Assembly: GCA_029250925.1 (NCBI GenBank)
Contig: JAQXEH010000051.1
Span: forward strand, 1 to 35,649
Length of the DNA: 35,649 nucleotides
DNA from: Hellea sp.
Lineage (GTDB): Bacteria; Pseudomonadota; Alphaproteobacteria; Caulobacterales; Maricaulaceae
Direction of reading: 5' to 3'
Shown: positions 16,602 to 24,968 of the stretch, one piece after another
How positions within the stretch are numbered: the first letter of the stretch is position 1
Layout of the letters: the number at the start of each line of letters is the position of its first letter
Position numbers and translations under genes: made by a program
Notes under the pieces: model-generated
The model's database searches: none
Told to the model about the DNA's origin: nothing
Seen by the model: the letters and a program-made list of their open reading frames with translations, nothing else

Positions 16602-17795
16602 ATGTCACGAGCCACCTATCATTTCACATCTGAGTCAGTTTCGGAGGGACATCCTGATAAAGTTGCAGACAGAATATCTGATGAAATTGTTGATCTTTAT
16701 TTTCGTTCTTCAACTAAAGCTGGAATGGATCCCGCTGATGTGAGAGTTGCCGCTGAGACCCTGACTACAACCAACAAGGTTATAATTGCAGGTGAAACCA
16801 GGGGGCTAGGAGTTACCAATAAAGAAGTTGAGGCAGTAACTAGGTCTGCAATAAAAGATATAGGCTATGAGCAGGATGGATTTCACCATGAAAATGTTGA
16901 TATTCAAATTTTATTGCATGCTCAGTCAGTTGATATAGCTGAAGGGGTTGACCCCGGAAAAGGCACTCATAAGGATGAAGGGGCCGGAGACCAAGGAATT
17001 ATGTTTGGTTATGCTAGCAACGAAGTCAAAGAGGCTTTGATGCCTGCACCTATTTATTATTCACACAGAATACTTCAAAAATTGTCTGAGGCACGACACT
17101 CAAATGCTATCGAGGGTTTAGAGCCAGATGCTAAATCTCAAGTTTCAGTCAGGTATGATAATGGAGTGCCTACTGGAGTTTCTTCAATTGTTTTATCCAC
17201 TCAGCACAAGGAAGGCCTTAGCGTTTTAGATGTCGAGGACATAGTAAAGCCATATATACACGATGTAATTCCGGATGGATGGTTAAATGAAAATACGATA
17301 TGGCACATAAATCCAACTGGAAACTTTGTTATAGGAGGACCTGACGGAGATGCTGGATTAACTGGACGTAAAATTATTGTGGATACTTATGGAGGTATGG
17401 CACCTCATGGTGGAGGTGCTTTTTCTGGGAAAGATCCAACAAAGGTGGACAGGTCAGCAGCTTATGCTGCAAGATATTTAGCTAAAAATATTGTAGCATC
17501 AGGTTTATCTGATTGGGCAAACATTCAAATTTCTTATGCTATAGGTGTATCTAAACCTACATCATTATATATCGACTTAGGTGATAAAAATAATTCGTTA
17601 GCAGCGAAATTGGAAATGGTTTTGCCAAAATTGATGGACTTGTCTCCGAGTGGTATTCGTAGTCATTTAGAGCTCAATAAACCAATTTATGCTCGAACTG
17701 CAGCATATGGCCATTTTGGCCGAAACCCTGATTTAGACGGGGGTTTTAGTTGGGAAAAAATAGATTTAGTTGAAAAAATAAAATCTGCAATTTAA
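16602..17795 (+). CDS. metK: S-adenosylmethionine synthetase
   Basis: MetK makes SAM from methionine and ATP in the cytosol. The 397 residues show [20 protein letters not shown] (10-29), [12 protein letters not shown] (127-138), the central SAM-binding region with [20 protein letters not shown], and [20 protein letters not shown]. These are the three family signatures, all intact. The ribosome-binding site is weak (AAGAAAG about eleven bases upstream). The gene lies 28 bases after ahcY and 35 bases before rimM, with no terminator in either gap. This suggests one transcript that runs from SAH recycling through SAM synthesis into the ribosome-maturation genes. No SAM-responsive riboswitch fits in the 28-base leader. 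Confidence 0.98.
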   Translation: MSRATYHFTSESVSEGHPDKVADRISDEIVDLYFRSSTKAGMDPADVRVAAETLTTTNKVIIAGETRGLGVTNKEVEAVTRSAIKDIGYEQDGFHHENVDIQILLHAQSVDIAEGVDPGKGTHKDEGAGDQGIMFGYASNEVKEALMPAPIYYSHRILQKLSEARHSNAIEGLEPDAKSQVSVRYDNGVPTGVSSIVLSTQHKEGLSVLDVEDIVKPYIHDVIPDGWLNENTIWHINPTGNFVIGGPDGDAGLTGRKIIVDTYGGMAPHGGGAFSGKDPTKVDRSAAYAARYLAKNIVASGLSDWANIQISYAIGVSKPTSLYIDLGDKNNSLAAKLEMVLPKLMDLSPSGIRSHLELNKPIYARTAAYGHFGRNPDLDGGFSWEKIDLVEKIKSAI

Positions 17796-17830
17796 TTTAC
17801 TATTAATTGGATTGAGCCTAGCAGAAATTA

Positions 17831-18331
17831 ATGAAACAAGATAAATACATATGTATAGCCGCCATAGCAGGTGCTTTTGGTGTAAGAGGTGAAATAAAGT
17901 TAAAAACTTTCACCGATAAACCAGAGAATATAATGTCTTACGGCCCCCTATTATCTATTGACGGTGAAATATTGCTAACACCCCAATCTTATAAATCTCT
18001 TAAAGGCGGCTTAGCATTAATGTGTAAGGAGGTAGTTACACGGGATCAGGCGGAGGCCCTTAAGTCAACAAAACTGTATGTTAAAAGAAACTGCCTTCCG
18101 CAAACAGAAGAGGATGAATTCTATTTGATTGATTTAATAGGAATGGAAGTCAAGACTGTTGACGGTAAGCGTATGGGCTCTGTAGTAGGAACAGAAGACT
18201 TTGGAGCTGGTGTATTGCTTGAAATAAAACCCAAAGACTCAGCAAGCTTTTACCAACCTTTTACTACAGATGCGGTTCCTAAGGTTGATATTCATTTAAA
18301 GCGTATTGTAATAAACATTAATTCAAACTAA
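17831..18331 (+). CDS. rimM: Ribosome maturation factor RimM
   Basis: RimM binds the head of the small ribosomal subunit through S19 and aids late 30S assembly. The 166 residues comprise an N-terminal barrel (about 5-85, IAGAFGVRGEIKLKTFTDKP) and a C-terminal PRC-barrel (about 95-166, DEFYLIDLIGMEV, MGSVVGTEDFGAGVLLEI). In most bacteria rpsP (S16) lies directly upstream; here metK takes that place. trmD follows after eight bases. Confidence 0.95.
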   Translation: MKQDKYICIAAIAGAFGVRGEIKLKTFTDKPENIMSYGPLLSIDGEILLTPQSYKSLKGGLALMCKEVVTRDQAEALKSTKLYVKRNCLPQTEEDEFYLIDLIGMEVKTVDGKRMGSVVGTEDFGAGVLLEIKPKDSASFYQPFTTDAVPKVDIHLKRIVININSN

Positions 18332-18339
18332 AATATCTC

Positions 18340-19077
18340 ATGGTTAAACCAACTAGAAAAGTTAATAATTCTTGGAAAGCGTCGGTGATTACATTGTTTC
18401 CGGATGTTTTCCCGGGTGTTTTAGGTGCTTCAATAATTGGTAATGCTGAAAAAAGCGATATTTGGCAGTTAGAAACAGTAGACATACGAGATTTTTCCGT
18501 TAATAGGCATCGGACTGTTGATAGTCCGCCTGCAGGCGGCGGCCCCGGAATGGTTTTAAAACCAGATGTGGCTGCAAAAGCTATCGATAGTGTGGCCATG
18601 TCAAATGACCGACCAATTATATACTTAACTCCACGGGGTAGGCCTTTAACGCAAAAAAAAGTTAAAGAGCTTGCAACTGGAAAAGGGGTGGTAATATTAT
18701 GCGGGCGGTTTGAGGGCGTAGACCAGCGGGTTATAGAAGCTCGCCAAATGGAAGAAATTTCCATTGGTGACTACATACTTGCGGGAGGAGAATTGGCTGC
18801 ACAAGTACTGATTGAAGCATGTGTAAGGCTTCTCCCCGGCGTACTTGGGAGAGCACAAAGTGCGGAGAGTGAGAGTTTTGAAAACGGCTTGTTAGAGTAT
18901 CCACTCTATACGAAGCCAAGACAATTTGAAGGTCGGGATATTCCCGACATATTGCTTTCTGGTGATCATAAAAGGATTGCTCGTTGGCGGAATGAAAGAA
19001 GTAAAGAAATTACAAAAGCTCGTCGCACGGATTTGTGGCAAGATTATATTAACGGAGACGGTCATGAATGTGATTGA
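18340..19077 (+). CDS. trmD: tRNA (guanine37-N1)-methyltransferase
   Basis: TrmD uses SAM to methylate G37 next to the anticodon, which prevents +1 frameshifts. The 245 residues carry the SPOUT trefoil-knot motifs: [19 protein letters not shown] (16-34), [16 protein letters not shown] (61-76), [20 protein letters not shown] (93-112), [14 protein letters not shown] (120-133) and [20 protein letters not shown] (141-160). The last block is the knot that holds SAM. A C-terminal [20 protein letters not shown] region completes the family pattern. The gene overlaps the rplS start by 14 bases, so translation of the two is probably coupled. Its SAM supply gene metK is in the same apparent transcript. 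Confidence 0.98.
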   Translation: MVKPTRKVNNSWKASVITLFPDVFPGVLGASIIGNAEKSDIWQLETVDIRDFSVNRHRTVDSPPAGGGPGMVLKPDVAAKAIDSVAMSNDRPIIYLTPRGRPLTQKKVKELATGKGVVILCGRFEGVDQRVIEARQMEEISIGDYILAGGELAAQVLIEACVRLLPGVLGRAQSAESESFENGLLEYPLYTKPRQFEGRDIPDILLSGDHKRIARWRNERSKEITKARRTDLWQDYINGDGHECD

Positions 19078-19474
19078 AAAATTAAATAAAGCCGAAGAGG
19101 CTAGATTACTAGACAATGGAAAAATTATTCCTGATTTTTCAGCAGGAGACACGTTAGTTGTACAAGTTCGTATAACCGAGGGGACACGAAGTCGTCTCCA
19201 GGCTTTTGAAGGCGTATGCATAGCTCGTTCTGGCAAAGGCTTGAATGAGAGTTTTACTGTTAGAAAGATATCTTATGGGGAGGGCGTTGAAAGAGTTTTC
19301 CCAGTTTATTCTCCCTTAGTGGAGGCTATTGAAATTAAGAGAAAAGGCAAGGTCCGTCGGGCTAAACTATATTATTTACGTGACCGTCGTGGTAAATCTG
19401 CACGTATTGCAGAACGGACTACAGGGCGTGGTATAGTTGCTGCTCGCAAAAAAGGTGAAGCTAAGAAAAAATAG
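19064..19474 (+). CDS. rplS: 50S ribosomal protein L19
   Basis: L19 sits at the subunit interface of the ribosome. The 136 residues match the family: [11 protein letters not shown] at the start, [58 protein letters not shown] and [14 protein letters not shown], with a basic alpha-type tail ([14 protein letters not shown]). An open frame extends back to 18926 inside trmD, but the ATG at 19064 has GGAGACGG just upstream and matches the L19 N-terminus. It overlaps trmD by 14 bases. A strong intrinsic terminator 25 bases after the stop closes the operon. Confidence 0.97.
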   Translation: MNVIEKLNKAEEARLLDNGKIIPDFSAGDTLVVQVRITEGTRSRLQAFEGVCIARSGKGLNESFTVRKISYGEGVERVFPVYSPLVEAIEIKRKGKVRRAKLYYLRDRRGKSARIAERTTGRGIVAARKKGEAKKK

Positions 19475-19498
19475 TTTTCAGGAAATTCTACTTACTAA

Positions 19499-19525
19499 AA
19501 CCCATCTTTCAAGGTGGGTTTTTTT
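19499..19525 (+). terminator. Rho-independent terminator of the ahcY-metK-rimM-trmD-rplS operon
   Basis: The sequence reads AACCCATCT, loop TTCA, AGGTGGGTT, then further T residues (seven T in a row at 19519-19525). This is a 9-bp stem with one G-U pair, a 4-base loop and a U-tract. It lies 25 bases after rplS and 55 bases before ptsP, so ptsP needs its own promoter. Confidence 0.9.
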
Positions 19526-19579
19526 ATGTTAAATAACCCTGTAGTAACTTTAACCAGTATTTGCTTAATCTAGGATTTT

Positions 19580-21865
19580 ATGAGCAGTAACATTAAAAAT
19601 AAGGGTAAATCACCTAAGCTGATGCGAGCAATCCGTGCGGCTATGGCTGAGACAGAGTCGGTACAAGAAAGATTAGATGATTTCGTAGATGCAATAACAA
19701 AAGCAATGGGTGTCAAAGTAACTTCAATATATCTTTTTCGACAAGGTAAAGATTTAGAGTTATCTGCAACTAAGGGCTTAAAAAAATCAGCTGTTCATAA
19801 AACTCGAATGAAACCCGGTGAGGGTCTAGTTGGGCATGTTGCTTTAACAGCCCGACCCTTAAATCTAGCTGATGCTCCTAGCCACCCCTTGTTCTCTTAT
19901 AGACCTGAAACTGGAGAAGACCCTTTCAAGTCATTTTTAGGGGTGCCAATTTTGAGAGGTGGCCGAGTACTAGGCGTCCTTGTTGTGCAGTCTAAATTTA
20001 TACGTAGCTTTACAGAAGATGAGGTGGAAGACTTACTAACCGTTGCGATGGTTCTTGCTGAAATAATTATAGATGATGAGAGAGCAGGCGGTAAGAAAGC
20101 AGCTTTAAAAGGTATTAAGTTAGCACCATTTCGCCCTGAAACAGTAAAAGGAAAATCTTTTGCTGCCGGTCTTGTAAAGGGGCATGCCTACTTGCACGTA
20201 CCTCCAGTAGCTCCGTCAAATATGCTAGCTGACAATGTTGAAAAAGAGGAATTAAGGCTCGAAAAGGGTGTGGCCCAGTTACGAGCATCTGTAGATGCAA
20301 TGGTTGCAGGGGATACAGCAAAGTTTTCGCGAGCCAGCAAAGAGATTTATGAGACTTACCGAATGTTTGCTTATGACCGAAAATGGGTCGGACGTTTGAG
20401 AGAGGCTGTTCACTCTGGTTTAACAGCTGAAGCTGCAGTGGAGCGAGTTCGTAACGAGCATAGAGCACGTTTAATGAAATCTGGTGATTCATATTTAAGG
20501 GCCAGACTTCATGATTTGGAAGATTTAGCAAACCGTCTTCTCCGGGCTTTGCTTGGTGAGGCCTTAGTGCCTGGCAATAAAAATATTTCTAATGACGCAA
20601 TTATATTTGCGCGGGAAATAGGCCCTGCTGAGTTATTAGATTATGACCGTGACAAATTAAGGGGTATTGTACTCGAAGAAGGATCTGCTTCTTCACACAC
20701 TGCTATAGTTTGCCGCGCAATAGGAATTCCATTAATCGGTCGCGCTGATGGAGTACTTGATTTAATTGAAACTGGTGATCCTGTATTATTGGACGGGGAT
20801 GATGGTGTTGTTTTTATAAGACCTTTGAGTAGTCAGTTTTCTGGATTTAAACTACGAATAAATAAAGCAAACAAAGTTAATAAAATTTATGAGGGAATGA
20901 AATCTAAACCCGCTAAAACAACGGATAATAAACTCATTTCTCTTCAACTCAATGCTGGTTTATTGGTGGACTTGCCACAGCTTGATCAAGCCGGGGCTGA
21001 CGGTATAGGACTCTTTCGAACCGAATTTCAATTCATGATTTCCGAATTTATGCCGCGCCTAAAGGAGCAAACCGAACTTTATAAAACTGCCATAGAAGCT
21101 GCAGGAAAACGACCTGTTACATTCAGAACTCTTGATTTAGGGGGAGATAAAATATTACCATACATGGACCCAGTACCTGAGGAAAACCCAGCGATAGGGT
21201 GGCGCGCAATAAGAATAGCTTTGGACCGTCCAGGATTAATGCGGTATCAACTGAGAGCTCTTGTTGCAGCAGCGGCTGGGAATAAACTTCGAGTAATGTT
21301 TCCAATGGTTGCGACTGTTGATGAATTTATTGCTGCAAGAGCTTTGTTTGACCGAGAAATTGATAGAGCTAAAAAACTAGGGCATGAGTTGCCATACTCA
21401 GTTGAGGTTGGTGCTATGCTAGAGACACCTTCGTTGGCATGGCAAGTAAATTCTCTGTGTGACCACGCAGATTTTGTTTCAGTGGGCGCTAACGACTTAA
21501 TGCAATTCTTTTTTGCAGCGGACCGTGACAATGCAAGGGTCTCTGAGCGGTATGACCCTCTTCATCCAGCAGCAGTTTCTATTTTAAAGTTTATTGTGGA
21601 TGGGTGTAAACGAAATAATATACCTGTTTCTGTTTGCGGTGAGATTGCAGGTCGACCTTTAGAGGCTTTAACGCTTATCGCCTTGGGCTACGATAGTCTA
21701 TCAATGCCGGTCACAGGTATTGGCCCAGTCAAGGCCGCTATTTTGAAATTAAATGCTCAGAAACTATATGGAAGAATAGAGCCGCATATCAACATCAATA
21801 CAAGGCTTTCAAGTATCCGAGAGACTGTTCGTGATTTTTGTCTCGAGGAAAACATACCTATCTAG
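19580..21865 (+). CDS. ptsP: PTS enzyme I-Ntr (PtsP), phosphoenolpyruvate-protein phosphotransferase
   Basis: PtsP is the first enzyme of the nitrogen PTS; it takes phosphate from PEP and passes it to NPr. Such systems regulate rather than import sugar in alphaproteobacteria. The 761 residues comprise an N-terminal GAF domain (about 20-165, GEGLVGHVALTARPLNLADA), an NPr-binding helical region (about 220-330), and the swivelling domain with phospho-acceptor H373 in EEGSASSHTAIVCRAIGIPL. The PEP-binding TIM barrel (about 440-730) contains GIGLFRTEFQFM, FRTLDLGGDKILPYM, VGANDLMQFFFAADRDN and VSVCGEIAGRPLEAL. AGGA lies close before the ATG. It stands alone between the rplS terminator and the convergent HIT gene. 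Its partners NPr and EIIA-Ntr are not in the window. Confidence 0.96.
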   Translation: MSSNIKNKGKSPKLMRAIRAAMAETESVQERLDDFVDAITKAMGVKVTSIYLFRQGKDLELSATKGLKKSAVHKTRMKPGEGLVGHVALTARPLNLADAPSHPLFSYRPETGEDPFKSFLGVPILRGGRVLGVLVVQSKFIRSFTEDEVEDLLTVAMVLAEIIIDDERAGGKKAALKGIKLAPFRPETVKGKSFAAGLVKGHAYLHVPPVAPSNMLADNVEKEELRLEKGVAQLRASVDAMVAGDTAKFSRASKEIYETYRMFAYDRKWVGRLREAVHSGLTAEAAVERVRNEHRARLMKSGDSYLRARLHDLEDLANRLLRALLGEALVPGNKNISNDAIIFAREIGPAELLDYDRDKLRGIVLEEGSASSHTAIVCRAIGIPLIGRADGVLDLIETGDPVLLDGDDGVVFIRPLSSQFSGFKLRINKANKVNKIYEGMKSKPAKTTDNKLISLQLNAGLLVDLPQLDQAGADGIGLFRTEFQFMISEFMPRLKEQTELYKTAIEAAGKRPVTFRTLDLGGDKILPYMDPVPEENPAIGWRAIRIALDRPGLMRYQLRALVAAAAGNKLRVMFPMVATVDEFIAARALFDREIDRAKKLGHELPYSVEVGAMLETPSLAWQVNSLCDHADFVSVGANDLMQFFFAADRDNARVSERYDPLHPAAVSILKFIVDGCKRNNIPVSVCGEIAGRPLEALTLIALGYDSLSMPVTGIGPVKAAILKLNAQKLYGRIEPHININTRLSSIRETVRDFCLEENIPI

Positions 21866-21901
21866 AATAAAGTTGCGGGCTATGGTGAAATATAATTAAA
21901 A

Positions 21902-22342
21902 TCAAATTTTAGCAGCTATTTTTTTTGCCAGAATACTCAGGTTTTCCTCATCCATCATGGGTTTTTTATCATTGTGATTGATAATTATTTTTTCATTATA
22001 ACACGGTATTATATGCACGTGGGTATGAAAAACAGTTTGCCCTGCCGTTGAGCCATTAAGCTGAGTTATAATAATGCCATCAGGATTTAATGCATCATTT
22101 ACTGCTTTAGATATTCTTTGAACTGCTCCGAATACTCTGCCTATATCTTTTGAGTTTAGCCCCAAAAGATTTCTCGACGACTTTTTTGGTATTACGATAG
22201 CGTGACCTTCAGATTGAGGAAAAATATCCAAAAATGAAAGTACGCCTTCATCTTCATATATTTTGTGGCAGGGCATTTCTCCACGAATAATTTTTGCAAA
22301 TACATTATCATTATTATAATTATCTAATAAGGGCATATTCAT
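21902..22342 (-). CDS. HIT family protein (histidine triad nucleotide hydrolase)
   Basis: This 146-residue cytosolic protein has the histidine triad H106-x-H108-x-H110 (VFHTHVHII), in which the middle histidine attacks the alpha-phosphate of nucleotide phosphoramidates or dinucleotides. The N-terminal FAKIIRGEMPCHKIYEDEG and SFLDIFPQSEGHAIVIPKK are typical of the bacterial HIT/Hint group. Its true substrate is not known from sequence. It is the last gene of a leftward run (ridA-like, COG3146, HIT), 66 bases after the COG3146 gene, and converges with ptsP. Confidence 0.93.
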   Translation of the reverse strand: MNMPLLDNYNNDNVFAKIIRGEMPCHKIYEDEGVLSFLDIFPQSEGHAIVIPKKSSRNLLGLNSKDIGRVFGAVQRISKAVNDALNPDGIIITQLNGSTAGQTVFHTHVHIIPCYNEKIIINHNDKKPMMDEENLSILAKKIAAKI

Positions 22343-22408
22343 TTTCCAATTTCGTAAATTTATGAATTAATTTTAATAATATGTATAGAGTAAGTTGCCC
22401 CTAGTTAA

Positions 22409-23542
22409 TCACCCTTTTTTGAAGGGGGTATGCTTACTTAAGTAGTTAATTTCTGATTTAATTGCATTTCTCTCTTTTGTTAGATATTCATTAACGGCAT
22501 GCTTTAATCCAGGGTGGATTAGGTAGTGCGCACTATGAGTCGTCACTGGCTCATACCCTCTAGCCAATTTATGTTCACCTTGTGCACCTGCTTCCACTTT
22601 TTTCAATTTATGCTCTATAGCTGCCTCGATAGCTTGATAATAACAAAGTTCAAAATGGAGGTATGGTTTGTAAGTTAAGCTACCCCAATTCCTTCCATAA
22701 ATAGTATCGGAGCCAATATAATTAAGGGCAGCACCAACCGGTAGATCATCTTCAAATGCCATAATAAGAATAATGTCATCTCTCATTGTATCTTGCATAA
22801 TTTCAAAGAAATATCGTGTTAAATAGGGACGGCCCCATTTCCGGAGGGATGTGTCTATATAGCACTTCCAAAAGTAATCCCAATGCTCTTTTTTTATATC
22901 ATCGCCGGAAAGCCGTTTGATAGTAATGCCATCATTGGCAATTTGTCTTTCCTTTTTAATATTTTTGCGTTTTCGAGATGATAAAGAATTCAGAAAATTA
23001 TCAAAATTATTATATCCACGATTCAAAAAATGAAATTGTCTGTCCTCACGATGAGAAAATTCTAATTTTTTCAAAATATTTAAATCTTCATTTTTTAGAA
23101 AAGTAAAATGAATACCAGATAATCCCCATTTTTCGCATAATTTTATAACTTCTTTCGATAAAAGGACTTTATTTTCTTCACTTTTTGTAAGCAATCTAGG
23201 GCCAGATACTGGTGTAAAAGGAATAGAGCACTGAAGTTTTGGGTAATAATTTTCTCCAACACGTTCAAGCGCCTGTGCCCATCCATGGTCAAAGACATAT
23301 TCACCCTGACTGTGGCTCTTTAAATAAAGAGGCAGGCTGCCAATATGGTTTTTATTGTTGTCCCGAAGTATTAAATGTTTTGGCGTCCAGCCTGTGTTCG
23401 GTGATGATGAGCCGCTCTCTTCACATGCATGTAAAAATCTCCATGAAAGAAAAGGATTTTTACATGGCGGTAATTGCATGTCCCAACTTTTTTCTGATAT
23501 CTCACTAATACCGTTCAGAATCTGTATTGAAAAGCTGGACAT
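22409..23542 (-). CDS. COG3146 / DUF482 GNAT-like (FemAB-like) acyltransferase
   Basis: This 377-residue protein belongs to the family annotated as peptidogalycan biosynthesis/recognition (PF04339, COG3146), which has the double GNAT fold seen in FemAB-like aminoacyltransferases. Marker blocks are NPFLSWRFLHACEESGS, YVFDHGWAQALERVG, YYPKLQCSIPFTPVSGPRLL, RKRKNIKKERQIA, YGRNWGSLTYKPYLHFELCYY and VEAGAQGEHKLARGYEPV. The reaction catalysed has not been established as far as I know. There is no signal peptide or membrane helix, so it is cytosolic. It lies 18 bases after the ridA-like gene and upstream of the HIT gene in the same direction. Confidence 0.88.
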   Translation of the reverse strand: MSSFSIQILNGISEISEKSWDMQLPPCKNPFLSWRFLHACEESGSSSPNTGWTPKHLILRDNNKNHIGSLPLYLKSHSQGEYVFDHGWAQALERVGENYYPKLQCSIPFTPVSGPRLLTKSEENKVLLSKEVIKLCEKWGLSGIHFTFLKNEDLNILKKLEFSHREDRQFHFLNRGYNNFDNFLNSLSSRKRKNIKKERQIANDGITIKRLSGDDIKKEHWDYFWKCYIDTSLRKWGRPYLTRYFFEIMQDTMRDDIILIMAFEDDLPVGAALNYIGSDTIYGRNWGSLTYKPYLHFELCYYQAIEAAIEHKLKKVEAGAQGEHKLARGYEPVTTHSAHYLIHPGLKHAVNEYLTKERNAIKSEINYLSKHTPFKKG

Positions 23543-23560
23543 TAATTCTTAGCAAATCCC

Positions 23561-24037
23561 TTAGTTATTAATTTCTATTATTGCATCTATTTCCACCGCG
23601 ACATCGAGCGGTAAGCTCGGTGAAGATACTGCAAATCTAGCGTGACGACCAGTCTCTCCAAAAACTTGAACCATTAGATCGGAGCAGCCATTTATAATCG
23701 TAGGTATATCAGCGTGAGTAGTGGTCGGCAGTGACTGAACAAAACCGCCTATTTTTATTATTTTCTGAACTCTTGATAAGTCTCCATCGCAAGCAGCCTT
23801 CATTTGCGCAAGCAGGTTAAGTCCGGATAGTTTTGCCGCCTCCCTGCCTTGCTCGATAGTTAGATTTTCTCCTAGTCTACCTTGTATTATTGTTTCTCCA
23901 ATTTTCGAAATTTGTCCGGAAATAAATACTAAATTTCCAGAAATCACATAAGGTATATAATTTGCTACAGCTTTTGGGGGTGAAGGTAATTCTAATTTCA
24001 GTTCTTTAAGGCGCTCATCAATCATTTTATAATCCAA
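23561..24037 (-). CDS. RidA family protein (PF14588 YjgF_endoribonc type)
   Basis: This 158-residue protein is of the Rid/YER057c/UK114 superfamily. The start IDERLKELKLELPSPPKAVA with NYIPYVISGNLVFISGQ, plus GREAAKLSGLNLLAQMKAA and INGCSDLMVQVFGETGRHAR, fits the longer PF14588 subgroup rather than canonical RidA. The arginine in GRHARFAVSSPSLP sits at the position of the imine-deaminating arginine of RidA, so enamine/imine hydrolysis is possible but not proven for this subgroup. It is the first gene of a three-gene leftward run and is divergent from the nitroreductase across 153 bases. Confidence 0.87.
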   Translation of the reverse strand: MDYKMIDERLKELKLELPSPPKAVANYIPYVISGNLVFISGQISKIGETIIQGRLGENLTIEQGREAAKLSGLNLLAQMKAACDGDLSRVQKIIKIGGFVQSLPTTTHADIPTIINGCSDLMVQVFGETGRHARFAVSSPSLPLDVAVEIDAIIEINN

Positions 24038-24080
24038 TCTTAAAAATCACAATAATAGTAGTTTGCTTTACTGTTCTCTA

Positions 24081-24102
24081 TTGCACTTTTTTTAAAGTGT
24101 AA
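24081..24102. repeat. Inverted repeat in the ridA-like/nitroreductase divergent promoter region
   Basis: The sequence TTGCACTTT-TTTT-AAAGTGTAA has a 9-bp stem with one G-T pair. It is flanked by GTTTG at 24061 and CAAAC at 24105, which could lengthen it after an internal loop. Placed midway between two divergent starts, it looks more like an operator than a terminator, but it may be chance in AT-rich DNA. No regulator gene is adjacent. Confidence 0.3.
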
Positions 24103-24190
24103 AACAAACCTTAGAAATTATTTTTTAGGGTATCTTTCATTTAAGTATAAATTAAAATAAGATTAGCTATTTAGTAAATAAGGAAGAAAT

Positions 24191-24799
24191 GTGGATAACA
24201 CAAAAGTGAAATTGCGCTTACCCAAAGCTGATGAAGCCATCACTAATTTTCTTAGAACTCGAAGGTCTAATCTTGTGAGATTAATGAGCTCCCCTGGGCC
24301 TAGCAAACAAGAGATAAGTGAGTTTCTAGATATTGCGTCAAGGGTGCCAGACCACAGAAAACTTACTCCATGGAGATTCATTATTTTTAAAGGCGAAAGC
24401 CGTCGTAAATTTGGAGAGCACTTAAAGCAAGCATATTTGAAGGCTAATAAAAACGCCCCACCAGATAGACTTATTTTTGAAGAGGAGAAGTTCTTACGTG
24501 CGCCATTGGTAATCGCTGTTATTTCAAGTCCAAAAATATGTTCTCGCGGCACACCCGAAAGAGAACAGCTCATTACGTCGGGGCTAGTTTGTTATAATCT
24601 ATGTTTAGCTGCTCAAGCAGCAGGTTATGGTGCTCAGTGGCTAACAGAATGGTGCGCTTATGATGCGAATGTATTTTCTGCTATGGGCTTAGAGGCATCA
24701 GAGGCTATTTCAGGATTTATTTATATTGGTACTGTAAATGAGCCACCGCAGGAGCGTCTTCGTCCAAATGTAGATAGTTTACTATTGAATTGGACTTAA
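24191..24799 (+). CDS. Nitroreductase family protein (YdjA-like)
   Basis: This FMN-dependent NAD(P)H oxidoreductase of the nitroreductase fold has 202 residues and forms dimers in its family. Visible blocks are FLRTRRSNLVRLMSSPGPSK, LDIASRVPDHRKLTPWRFII (FMN phosphate and ring contacts), APLVIAVISS, GLVCYNLCLAAQAAGYGAQW and GFIYIGTVNEPPQERLRPN. The short size and the RVPDHRKLTPWRF block resemble YdjA. The physiological substrate is unknown. The start is a GTG with AGGAAG seven to eight bases upstream; the overlapping ATG two bases earlier is in another frame and soon meets a stop. The next gene in this direction is 169 bases away. Confidence 0.9.
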   Translation: MDNTKVKLRLPKADEAITNFLRTRRSNLVRLMSSPGPSKQEISEFLDIASRVPDHRKLTPWRFIIFKGESRRKFGEHLKQAYLKANKNAPPDRLIFEEEKFLRAPLVIAVISSPKICSRGTPEREQLITSGLVCYNLCLAAQAAGYGAQWLTEWCAYDANVFSAMGLEASEAISGFIYIGTVNEPPQERLRPNVDSLLLNWT

Positions 24800-24968
24800 A
24801 GGCACCACAAAGAAAAATTTTACGCACTAAAGATATACCAAAATAGAAGCATCTCTTAGGATATATTAAGTTTAACTTATGTTCAGAAACTTGATAGACA
24901 CCGACTGCAAAGATATATACTGGTTTTTCTGTTAAAACTCGAATTAAATAATAAAAGGTTTAAATGCA

